A program made the translations under genes and the position numbers. Under the pieces are notes generated by a model. It made no database searches, was not told the DNA's origin, and worked only from the letters and a program-made list of their open reading frames with translations. Below, piece after piece: positions 1 to 5,681 of a stretch of 8,965 bases of DNA. Position 1 is the stretch's first letter. Each line of letters opens with the position of its first letter. Source of the stretch: an uncultured Clostridia bacterium (lineage in GTDB: Bacteria; Bacillota; Clostridia; Christensenellales; Aristaeellaceae); contig CAMGDO010000021.1 in assembly GCA_946042585.1 (NCBI GenBank), forward strand, positions 1 through 8,965. Reading direction: 5' to 3'.

Positions 1-22
1 CGGAGATGTGTATAAGAGACAG
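1..22 (+). other. Nextera transposase adapter left at the contig end
   Basis: Bases 4-22 are the 19-base Tn5 mosaic end used in Nextera libraries (AGATGTGTATAAGAGACAG). The preceding CGG matches the end of the Nextera read-2 adapter stem. This is library-preparation sequence, not genomic DNA, so the true genome begins at about base 23 and the left edge is a contig break. Any reading frame starting inside it is artificial. Confidence 0.95.
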
Positions 23-59
23 TGCCTGGACTGAAAGGAATATCCCAAAATAAATCTGC

Positions 60-94
60 CCTCCGGAAAAACAGATTCTTCGTTTTTCCGGGGG
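60..94. terminator. Terminator-like hairpin near the contig end
   Basis: An inverted repeat pairs 60-72 with 82-94 (13 pairs including one G-U), including CCGGAAAAAC against GTTTTTCCGG, around a 9-base loop. Read on the plus strand it is followed by CGTTTCT. Read on the minus strand it is followed after a few bases by a T-rich run (ATTTATTTT). It could end the minus-strand remnant whose stop is at 127-129, or a gene beyond the left edge. Neither side has a classical uninterrupted U-tract directly after the stem. Confidence 0.5.
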
Positions 95-126
95 CGTTTC
101 TATGCCTGTCCGACAGACAGAAGCAG

Positions 127-252
127 TCACAGGCCGAGGATGTTCTTTTCCATGCTCAGAATCAGATCACCGGCAGGATCGGGAATATCGCTCAGGAAAG
201 TGATGATTGTTTTTTGCCTGGGCAGAACAAAGCATTTCTGCTTCCATTCGTA
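127..252 (-). pseudogene. Possible C-terminal remnant of a serine hydrolase (beta-lactamase-like) gene
   Basis: A minus-strand frame of 41 sense codons ends in TGA at 127-129 and is bounded upstream by another TGA at 253-255. It has no credible start or ribosome binding site. Its translation looks protein-like: it begins YEWKQKCFVLP, continues TIITFLSDIPDPAGDL and ends MEKNILGL. A hydrophobic strand, then an S-D/N-x-P-D turn, then a short final helix recalls the C-terminal end of class C beta-lactamase-family serine hydrolases; that resemblance is from memory. Two GC-rich hairpins lie immediately upstream, so the rest of the gene is missing. It sits directly behind the ABC importer operon. 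It could be chance, since it is short; the family assignment is weaker than the claim that it once coded. Confidence 0.35.
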
Positions 253-276
253 TCACACAGCAGGCTCAAATCCAAG

Positions 277-310
277 AACAGCCGCGGCAGAGAAAGCTGC
301 CGCGGCTGTT
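277..310. terminator. Second GC-rich hairpin downstream of the ABC operon
   Basis: A 14-base perfect inverted repeat (277-290 with 297-310, core GCCGCGGC) surrounds a 6-base loop. On the minus strand it is followed by TTCTTGGATTT, a weak T-rich tract. With the hairpin at 323-346 it probably stops or protects the 3' end of the importer operon transcript. No neighbouring plus-strand gene needs it. Confidence 0.55.
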
Positions 311-322
311 TCTGATACAGAA

Positions 323-346
323 GGCGCCCCGGCTTGCCGGGGCGCC
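323..346 (-). terminator. GC-rich hairpin just after the binding-protein stop codon
   Basis: An 11-base perfect inverted repeat (323-333 with 336-346, core GGCGCCCCGG) has a very tight loop, equivalent to a 10-bp stem with a four-base loop. It begins 14 bases downstream of the solute-binding-protein stop on the minus strand. The U-tract is poor (only two T before CTG), so it may act together with the hairpin at 277-310, or as an RNA 3'-end stabiliser rather than a full terminator. Confidence 0.6.
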
Positions 347-360
347 GTGCGAGGGGGAAA

Positions 361-1848
361 TTATTTGCCAATGCCGTAGGAATTTAGCGGTTCGGTGGCA
401 GAAGCCATGTACTCATCGAACATGTAGTTGTCACGCAGCTCCTGCAGGAAGGCGTCATACTCGTCGATCGGACGATCGCCATAGATGAAGGCCGCCAGCT
501 GGGTGGTCACATAGGATTCCATGTCAGCCAGATACATGTCTTCGGGTTCGTGCACGAGCGCGTTGTAGTATTCAAACATGTTCACGCTCATGGAGTGGGA
601 GAAGGCCCGCTCGGCCTCGGGGAACTTCGCCTGCAGATAGGGCATCTCGATGCGGGAGAAGACCTGATAGGTGGAGATGTAGTTGGCCTCGGCAGCGCGC
701 TCGGTCATTACGGGCTTGCCGTCCACCATATTCCAGTGCTCGCCCTCAATGCCGAACATCACCAGGTAGGAGCCCTCATCGGTGGTCAGATAGTTGAGCA
801 CCTTGAAGACGGCAGCCAGCTTCTCTTCGTTTCCCTTGTCATCCAGGTCAGCGCTCAGGGCAATGCTGTCGCCGCCGCCCACGTTGTTGTAGGGGAACAT
901 CACATCTTCGCCGCCCATTTCATTGTGCAGGGGGCCGGTGGGAATCCAGTAGGCATCGGGATTGACGGCCGCGATGTTGTCCAGCGCGTACTGCTTGTAC
1001 ATGCCGGGCCAGGTGATCATATGCAGGCCAACCTGACCGGCAATGGCTTTGTTGGTGCCGGTGGTGGTCATGATGTCGGGATCCATAAGGCCGTCATCGA
1101 CGAACTTCTTGGCCCATTCCAGTGCCTGCTTCATACCGGGCTGCAGGAGGCTGTTGGTGATCTTGCCGTCGCGCTCAATGATATAGTTGCCAAACGCGGT
1201 GTCAAAGCACATGCCGATGATGTGGAAGCCGCGGATGCCGCTGCCGCCGGTCAGGCCGATGGTGTCATTGAGGTTGTTGCCGTCGGGATCCTGCTCGACG
1301 AAGGCCTTCGCCACGTCATAGAGCTCCTGAATGTTGGTGGGAGCATCCAGATGCAGCTTGTCCAGCCAGTCCTTGCGAACGTTCAGAGCCCACTGGCTCT
1401 TGGTGCCTTCGCCGGTGCCGGTGATATACAGGCGGGGCAGGCTGTAGAGGGAGCCGTTCACCTGGTAGGGGATCAGATTGGTATCGCCCAGGAATTCCAT
1501 GACGCCCGCCAGCTCGTTGTCCAGATAGGGATCGAGATTGAGAATGACGTCGTCAAGGGCATACTGCTGCTGATATTCGGACTCAATGTACATGAGGTCG
1601 GGGATGTTGTTGCCGATGATGCGCTGGTTCAGCGCGGTGAAATAGTCATCCACCAGGACGATTTTCCACGCGACACCGGTTTTTTCCAGAATCTTCTGGT
1701 AAATGAAGTCATCCTCCAGGGTGGCCGGCCAGCCGTTGCCCAGAGTCTTGACGGTGATGGTGATTTCGATGGGCTTATCGGCAGCCATCGCAGGCACAAG
1801 AGCCAGCACCATCATAACGGCGAGGAGCAGGGATACAAGCTTCTTCAT
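361..1848 (-). CDS. Extracellular carbohydrate-binding protein of an ABC importer (LplA-like)
   Basis: This 495-residue extracytoplasmic receptor captures a sugar or oligosaccharide and delivers it to the two permeases encoded upstream. Residues 1-22 form a signal peptide: KK, a hydrophobic stretch, then A-M-A before Ala23. The mature part has the usual family features, including the acidic DPDGNNLND loop at 187-195 (like a calcium-binding loop), followed by T-I-G-L, and a GGGDSIALS segment near 324-332. About 500 residues is normal for receptors paired with LplB/YtcP permeases. The start at 1848 is preferred over an upstream ATG at 1893 because AAGGAG (1857-1862) lies 8 bases before it and the upstream ATG falls in an inverted repeat. 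It is the third gene of the operon, 87 bases after the second permease. Oddly for a Gram-positive-type receptor, the signal peptide contains no lipobox cysteine. The substrate is inferred to be an alpha-galactoside from the neighbouring melA. Confidence 0.9.
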   Translation of the reverse strand: MKKLVSLLLAVMMVLALVPAMAADKPIEITITVKTLGNGWPATLEDDFIYQKILEKTGVAWKIVLVDDYFTALNQRIIGNNIPDLMYIESEYQQQYALDDVILNLDPYLDNELAGVMEFLGDTNLIPYQVNGSLYSLPRLYITGTGEGTKSQWALNVRKDWLDKLHLDAPTNIQELYDVAKAFVEQDPDGNNLNDTIGLTGGSGIRGFHIIGMCFDTAFGNYIIERDGKITNSLLQPGMKQALEWAKKFVDDGLMDPDIMTTTGTNKAIAGQVGLHMITWPGMYKQYALDNIAAVNPDAYWIPTGPLHNEMGGEDVMFPYNNVGGGDSIALSADLDDKGNEEKLAAVFKVLNYLTTDEGSYLVMFGIEGEHWNMVDGKPVMTERAAEANYISTYQVFSRIEMPYLQAKFPEAERAFSHSMSVNMFEYYNALVHEPEDMYLADMESYVTTQLAAFIYGDRPIDEYDAFLQELRDNYMFDEYMASATEPLNSYGIGK

Positions 1849-1878
1849 GGGACGATCTCCTTTTCTGATAGTATATTT

Positions 1879-1903
1879 ATAATATGCACACATGGCATAT
1901 TAT
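1879..1903 (-). repeat. AT-rich inverted repeat between permease and binding-protein genes
   Basis: A perfect 9-base inverted repeat (ATAATATGC at 1879-1887, GCATATTAT at 1895-1903) surrounds a 7-base spacer. It lies in the 87-base gap between the second permease and the binding-protein gene, about 30 bases before the latter's start. In RNA it would form a hairpin at the 5' side of the binding-protein message. This could be a processing or stability element that raises receptor expression relative to the permeases. As DNA it could be an operator. A weak promoter-like pair on the minus strand (ATGCCA at 1893-1898, TATACT at 1870-1875, 17-base spacing) overlaps it, but would start transcription too close to the ribosome binding site. 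Confidence 0.5.
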
Positions 1904-1935
1904 GAACGGATAATGGGGGATATGCAGGTATGCGC

Positions 1936-2796
1936 TTATCCCTTGACGGCACCTGCCAGCGTGCCCTTCACAAAGTATTTCTGAATGAAGGGATAGATGA
2001 TGACGACGGGCGCTGTGGCGAAGCATACGGCTGCCATGCGCAGCGTTTCGGGCGGGATAACGTCATCGGCGCTGACTTCGTTGGAGGAGGCCTGGTTGAT
2101 CATGCGGCGCAGAATGACCTGCAGAGGCATCTTTTCGGTGGACTGGATGTAATAGATGGCCGCGGTGTAGGTATTCCAGTGGGCGACGGCATAATACAGA
2201 CCGACGGTGGTGATGATGGGCAGCGACAGGGGAAACACAATCTGGAACAGAATGCGGAATTCGCCTGCGCCGTCTATTCGCGCCGATTCAAACAGGTCGG
2301 TGGGCAGCCCCTCAAAGAACGCCTTCATGACGATAAAGTTGTACACGGTCACAAGGCTGGGGATAATCAGTGACCACAGCGAGTCGACAAGACCCGTTGC
2401 CTTGACCACCAGGAAGGTGGGGATGGTGCCGGCGGAGAGAATCATAGTGAAAACGATGATCCGGATGAACCCGCTGCGGCCGGGCAGATCGCTGCGGCTG
2501 AGGGGATATGCCAGCATCATGGTGACAACCAGATTGCAAAGGGTGCCTACGACGGTGACAAATACGTTCACCTTCAGGGCATTGATCATGTTGGGATCAC
2601 GCACAACCTCTTTGTATGCCGCCATGGTGATCTGCTTGGGAATCAGCACGAAGCCGCCATTCTTGAGCATTTCGGACATGGGGGTCAGCGAGTAGGAAAC
2701 GACATACAGGATGGGAACCAGACAGATCAGACCGATCAGGCCGATAAAAATCGTGCAGATCCACTCGAAAATTGTATCGTTTCTCGATCTTACCAT
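1936..2796 (-). CDS. Carbohydrate ABC transporter permease, YtcP/LplC type
   Basis: This 286-residue inner-membrane subunit forms half of the channel of a CUT1-type sugar importer. Hydrophobic segments lie near 12-36, 76-98, 110-131, 138-158, 192-212 and 254-272. The EAA loop that docks on the ATPase is visible at 170-193 (ESARIDGAGEF, ending FPLSLP). The C-terminus (FVKGTLAGAVKG) is typical of YtcP-family permeases. Length matches the family. Its ATG overlaps the last codons of the LplB-type permease by 7 bases (2790-2796) and has only a weak Shine-Dalgarno sequence, so translation is probably coupled to the upstream gene. No gene for the nucleotide-binding subunit is present; this subfamily usually shares a multipurpose MsmX/UgpC-type ATPase encoded elsewhere. 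Confidence 0.93.
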   Translation of the reverse strand: MVRSRNDTIFEWICTIFIGLIGLICLVPILYVVSYSLTPMSEMLKNGGFVLIPKQITMAAYKEVVRDPNMINALKVNVFVTVVGTLCNLVVTMMLAYPLSRSDLPGRSGFIRIIVFTMILSAGTIPTFLVVKATGLVDSLWSLIIPSLVTVYNFIVMKAFFEGLPTDLFESARIDGAGEFRILFQIVFPLSLPIITTVGLYYAVAHWNTYTAAIYYIQSTEKMPLQVILRRMINQASSNEVSADDVIPPETLRMAAVCFATAPVVIIYPFIQKYFVKGTLAGAVKG

Positions 2797-3746
2797 AGCG
2801 CACTATCCCACTTTCTCGCCAGGGCATTGGTGCCAAGCACCATGATGGCGCTGATTACGGACTTCATCAGACCGACGGCGGTGGCCAGTTCATACTGCAT
2901 CTTGCCGATACCCTGCGTATACACCCAGGTATCGATGATTTCCGTCGTGGGGCGGATGCGGTCGTTCATGAAGACATACACCTGATTGAAGCCGCCGTCG
3001 AGGATGTTGCCGACCTTGGTGATGAGCAGCACCACGAAAATGCGGCCGAGATTGGGCAGTGTGATATACCAGATCTGACGGAAGCGGCCGCAGCCGTCGA
3101 TGGTGGCAGCCTCGTACATGCTGGTGTCAATACCCATGATGGCGGCCAGATATACGATGGAGGACCAGCCGATGGAGTGCCACAGATCTGTGCCCACCAG
3201 CACGCCGCGGGCGTATTTGTTGCTGGTGAGGAAGGGAATGGGCGTGCCTCCGAAGGATTTGATCATGCGGTTGATCACGCCCGAGCCTTCGTTGAGCATG
3301 GTGGTGGCGATGCCGAATACGATGATCCAGCTCAGGAAGTGCGGCAGGTATGACACGGTCTGAATGACGCGGGCATAGCGCTTGAAGGCGCACTCGTTGA
3401 TGGCCAGCGCAAACAGAAGCGGCGGCACCATACCCACCAGCAGCTTGCTCAGCGACAGAATCAGCGTGTTGGAAACGATCTGCCAGGAGGTGGAGGATTT
3501 CCAGAAGCGGGCAAACCAGTAATACCATGGGTTATACCAGGGGCTTTCCGCGATGCCCTTGCGCACGGAGAACTTCTTGAAAGCAATCTGCAGACCGTAG
3601 AAGGGCGCGTATTTATAGACCAGAAAGAAAATCAGCCCGGGAACAATCATCAGATACAGCGGCCAGTAGCGCCGGATGGCCCGGATGGTTCGGGCGATCA
3701 GCGGGGGCCGTTTATAGACCGGCTGAACAAGGGGTGCCTGCGACAT
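2790..3746 (-). CDS. Carbohydrate ABC transporter permease, LplB type
   Basis: This is the other half of the importer channel, 318 residues, and the first gene of the operon. After a cytoplasmic N-terminal arm, the family-typical first segment is seen at about 30-59 (a hydrophobic run, then YKYAPFYGLQIAFKKF). Further membrane segments lie near 92-116, 130-150, 182-204, 232-250 and 287-307. The EAA loop is at 211-231 (YEAATIDGCGRFRQ, then LP). The start at 3746 is chosen over an ATG at 3803 because AAGGAG (3755-3760) sits 8 bases before it. The stop overlaps the next permease gene's start. It is divergent from melA, with a 450-base regulatory region between them, which supports a shared sugar-utilisation role. 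Confidence 0.93.
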   Translation of the reverse strand: MSQAPLVQPVYKRPPLIARTIRAIRRYWPLYLMIVPGLIFFLVYKYAPFYGLQIAFKKFSVRKGIAESPWYNPWYYWFARFWKSSTSWQIVSNTLILSLSKLLVGMVPPLLFALAINECAFKRYARVIQTVSYLPHFLSWIIVFGIATTMLNEGSGVINRMIKSFGGTPIPFLTSNKYARGVLVGTDLWHSIGWSSIVYLAAIMGIDTSMYEAATIDGCGRFRQIWYITLPNLGRIFVVLLITKVGNILDGGFNQVYVFMNDRIRPTTEIIDTWVYTQGIGKMQYELATAVGLMKSVISAIMVLGTNALARKWDSALW

Positions 3747-3810
3747 GTGGAAAGCTCCTTTCATGAAATGGAGATGCCTTGTGATGAGCCGTACGGGGAA
3801 CAATGGAAAA

Positions 3811-3822
3811 CGAAACGTTTCA
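3811..3822. promoter_or_regulatory. Candidate LacI-family operator
   Basis: The sequence CGAAACGTTTCA contains a 10-base perfect palindrome (3812-3821) centred on CG. The AAAC/GTTT core is typical of LacI/GalR-family operators such as the PurR and RbsR sites of E. coli. It lies 65 bases upstream of the LplB-type start, just downstream of a possible minus-strand -10 (3841-3846), where bound repressor would block transcription of the importer. A second inverted repeat, TTTTCA-CA-TGAAAA (3825-3838), lies beside it. No LacI-family gene is in the window. Confidence 0.6.
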
Positions 3823-3840
3823 ATTTTTCACATGAAAATG

Positions 3841-3846
3841 AATATA
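3841..3846 (-). promoter_or_regulatory. Possible -10 element of the ABC importer operon
   Basis: On the minus strand this reads TATATT, one mismatch from TATAAT. It would give a transcript start near 3834 and a leader of about 88 bases to the LplB-type start. No recognisable -35 is found 16-18 bases upstream, so either an activator is needed or the real promoter is elsewhere. Its proximity to the LacI-like operator is the main support. Confidence 0.3.
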
Positions 3847-3988
3847 CGAGACGGGAAAAATGCCCCATACGAATAATTATCCGTTTTTATGATACACCTT
3901 CTGTGCAGGAATTGCAAGATGCAATGTTCTTTTTTTATCTTATTTTTACCGATTCGGGAAAATACCGTTTTTCCGAAGGGTTTAACGT

Positions 3989-3994
3989 TATAAT
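3989..3994 (+). promoter_or_regulatory. Perfect TATAAT, possible distal melA promoter
   Basis: A consensus -10 hexamer lies about 200 bases upstream of melA, but no convincing -35 lies 16-18 bases before it. If used, the transcript would start near 4001 and carry the hairpin at 4012-4028 in its 5' leader. The local DNA is AT-rich, so chance occurrence is possible. Confidence 0.25.
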
Positions 3995-4011
3995 ATTCTG
4001 CGGCAAAGAAA

Positions 4012-4028
4012 CAGCCGCCCGGCGGCTG
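4012..4028. repeat. GC-rich hairpin in the melA upstream region
   Basis: CAGCCGCC (4012-4019) and GGCGGCTG (4021-4028) form an 8-base inverted repeat around one base; as RNA, six pairs with a five-base loop are more realistic. No T-run follows on the plus strand. On the minus strand it is followed by TTTCTTT, so it could weakly stop antisense transcription. It stands out as GC-rich within an AT-rich region. Confidence 0.4.
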
Positions 4029-4086
4029 CGCACAGATGCAGGCCTTTTCGCATTGGGACGCGCAGCCGGGAATTTCCGCCGCAAAG

Positions 4087-4116
4087 ATGCAACATATGAA
4101 ATACTCTATGCAACAT
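4087..4116 (+). promoter_or_regulatory. 21-base-phased direct repeat upstream of the melA promoter
   Basis: ATGCAACAT occurs at 4087-4095 and again at 4108-4116, exactly 21 bases apart (two helical turns). The downstream copy ends 7 bases before the -35 of the best melA promoter. Direct repeats on the same helical face abutting a poor -35 are the usual layout of activator sites, for example AraC-family proteins. Binding by any particular protein is inference. Confidence 0.4.
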
Positions 4117-4123
4117 GGAATGA

Positions 4124-4152
4124 TTGCTTTTCCATGGCGGTTTTACTATACT
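4124..4152 (+). promoter_or_regulatory. Probable melA promoter
   Basis: TTGCTT (4124-4129) and TATACT (4147-4152) are separated by exactly 17 bases. The -10 has one mismatch and the -35 keeps only TTG, which fits a promoter needing an activator. Transcription would start near 4159, giving a leader of about 38 bases ending in the strong ribosome binding site GGAGGAG (4184-4190). Confidence 0.55.
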
Positions 4153-4196
4153 TAAGGGGACGACACCGCATTCCACTTATTATGGAGGAGATTATA

Positions 4197-5507
4197 ATGC
4201 CGAAGATTACATTCATGGGCGCCGGCTCATCCGTATTTGCCAAGAATGTGCTGGGAGACAGCATGCTGACCCCCGCGCTGCAGGACAGCGTGATTGCGCT
4301 TTATGACATTGATCCGGTGCGGCTGGAGGATTCCTACCGCATGCTGTCGGCGATCAAGAACAATGTGGGCAGCAGCGCGAAGCTGGAAAAATACTGCGGT
4401 GTGGAAAACCGCCGGGATGCGCTGCGCGGCGCCAACTATGTGGTGGACGCCATTCAGGTGGGACTGTATGAGCCCTGCACGGTGACGGACTTTGAGGTGC
4501 CCAAGAAATACGGCCTGCGCCAGACCATTGCCGATACCCTGGGCATCGGCGGCATTTTCCGCGCGCTGCGCACCATCCCCGTGCTGCAGGACTTTGCCGA
4601 TGATATGCAGGCGGTATGTCCCAACGCGTGGTTCCTCAATTATACCAATCCCATGGCCATGCTGGCGGGCTATATGCAGCGCTACACCGGCGTGAAAACC
4701 GTGGGTCTGTGCCACAGCGTGCAGGTGTGCGTGCCCCGGCTGCTGGCCGGGCTGGGCATGGAATATGACGAAACGGTGCAATGGAAGATTGCCGGCATCA
4801 ACCATCAGGCCTGGCTGCTGGAGGTTCGGGATAAAAACGGCGTTGATCTGTATCCCGAGATCAAGCGCCGCGCGCTCGAGCGCACCGAGAAGCACGACGA
4901 CATGGTGCGCTATGAAATCATGAAGCGCTTTGGCTATTATGTGACGGAATCCAGCGAGCACAACGCCGAGTACATGCCCTATTTCATCAAGGACAAGTAC
5001 CCCGAATTGATTGAGCGCTTCAACATCCCGCTGGATGAATATCCGCGCCGCTGCATCAAGCACATCGAAAAGTGGGCCAAGCAGCGCGAGGAGCTCACGC
5101 TCAATCCCACGCTCACGCATGAGCGCTCTAAGGAATATGCCAGCCGCATTATGGAGGCCATGGAGACCAATCAACCCTATATGATCGGCGGCAACGTCAT
5201 CAACACCGGGCTGATTACCAACCTGCCCCGCAATGCCTGCGTTGAGGTGCCCTGCGTGGTGGACAAAAACGGCGTGACGCCCACCTTTGTGGGTGATCTG
5301 CCCGAGCAGTGCGCCGCCATGAACCGCACCAATATCAACGTGCAGCTGCTCACCATCGAGGCGGCCAGAACGCTGAAGAAGGATTATATTTATCAGGCGG
5401 CGCTGATGGATCCGCATCTGCAGAGCGAATTGTCCATTGACGACATCGTTTCGCTGTGCGATGATCTGATCGAAGCGCATGAAGGCTGGCTGCCGCGCTA
5501 TCGTTAA
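4197..5507 (+). CDS. melA: Alpha-galactosidase, glycoside hydrolase family 4
   Basis: This cytoplasmic enzyme hydrolyses alpha-galactosides such as melibiose by the NAD- and divalent-metal-dependent redox-elimination mechanism of family GH4. It has 436 residues; E. coli MelA has about 450. Visible motifs are the N-terminal nucleotide-binding loop (GAGSSVF, 8-14), the TVTDFEV...QTIADTLG block (95-116), NYTNPMA (148-154), the metal-binding GLCHSVQ (170-176, Cys172 and His173) and AGINH (199-203, His203). The segment VTESSEHNAEYMP (249-261) and the C-terminal TNINVQ (378-383) also match MelA. The CHSVQ form favours alpha-galactosidase over alpha-glucosidase or alpha-glucuronidase members. The start at 4197 is fixed by GGAGGAG six bases upstream; the frame is open 450 bases further upstream, but that part is not protein-like. 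It is divergent from the importer operon and monocistronic, with a strong terminator behind it. All key residues appear intact. Confidence 0.92.
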   Translation: MPKITFMGAGSSVFAKNVLGDSMLTPALQDSVIALYDIDPVRLEDSYRMLSAIKNNVGSSAKLEKYCGVENRRDALRGANYVVDAIQVGLYEPCTVTDFEVPKKYGLRQTIADTLGIGGIFRALRTIPVLQDFADDMQAVCPNAWFLNYTNPMAMLAGYMQRYTGVKTVGLCHSVQVCVPRLLAGLGMEYDETVQWKIAGINHQAWLLEVRDKNGVDLYPEIKRRALERTEKHDDMVRYEIMKRFGYYVTESSEHNAEYMPYFIKDKYPELIERFNIPLDEYPRRCIKHIEKWAKQREELTLNPTLTHERSKEYASRIMEAMETNQPYMIGGNVINTGLITNLPRNACVEVPCVVDKNGVTPTFVGDLPEQCAAMNRTNINVQLLTIEAARTLKKDYIYQAALMDPHLQSELSIDDIVSLCDDLIEAHEGWLPRYR

Positions 5508-5538
5508 GCGCTGCTGTCCGGCATGGACGGAGAACACA

Positions 5539-5567
5539 GGGAAAGGGCATACGCCCTTTCCCTTTTT
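5539..5567 (+). terminator. Rho-independent terminator of melA
   Basis: A 10-base perfect stem (GGGAAAGGGC at 5539-5548, GCCCTTTCCC at 5553-5562) with a four-base loop is followed directly by TTTTT (5563-5567). It begins about 30 bases after the melA stop, the textbook arrangement. Confidence 0.92.
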
Positions 5568-5573
5568 GAATGC

Positions 5574-5600
5574 AAAAACCCCACGGAAAACGTGGGGTTT
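5574..5600 (-). terminator. Rho-independent terminator of the flavodiiron gene
   Basis: On the minus strand a 10-base stem (5591-5600 with 5576-5585, core CCCCACG/CGTGGGG) with a five-base loop runs into a T-run (complement of 5574-5578). It lies about 80 bases past the stop of the flavodiiron gene. On the plus strand no T-run follows, so the orientation is clear. It sits back to back with the melA terminator. Confidence 0.85.
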
Positions 5601-5681
5601 GAAAGAATAAATCCGATATGCATAACGGAGGAAATATCGCCTTGCGCAGGGAATGGATACCGTTCAGCCCGCAGGCCGGAC

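Noticed and set aside
22..315. 97-codon plus-strand frame at the contig end
   Set aside because: It starts at the last adapter base, has no ribosome binding site, runs through two strong hairpins and shows no family resemblance.
550..1905. 451-codon plus-strand open frame opposite the binding-protein gene
   Set aside because: Its composition (rich in G, V, H, A with no domain pattern) is what an antisense reading of a GC-biased gene gives, and the minus-strand frame has a clear signal peptide, ribosome binding site and family motifs.
3747..4196. In-frame 150-codon upstream extension of melA
   Set aside because: GH4 enzymes start at the nucleotide-binding loop seen at 4197. The extension is AT-rich, not protein-like, and contains the promoter elements; GGAGGAG marks the start at 4197.
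4227..5537. 436-codon minus-strand open frame opposite melA
   Set aside because: It is antisense to a gene with intact GH4 motifs, is rich in H, A, G and Q without recognisable domains, and includes the melA terminator region at its start.
5601..5681. Small gene between the two convergent terminators and the flavodiiron stop, suggested by a GGAGGAAAT ribosome-binding-like string
   Set aside because: No ATG at proper spacing follows it, and the frame runs antisense into the flavodiiron gene.
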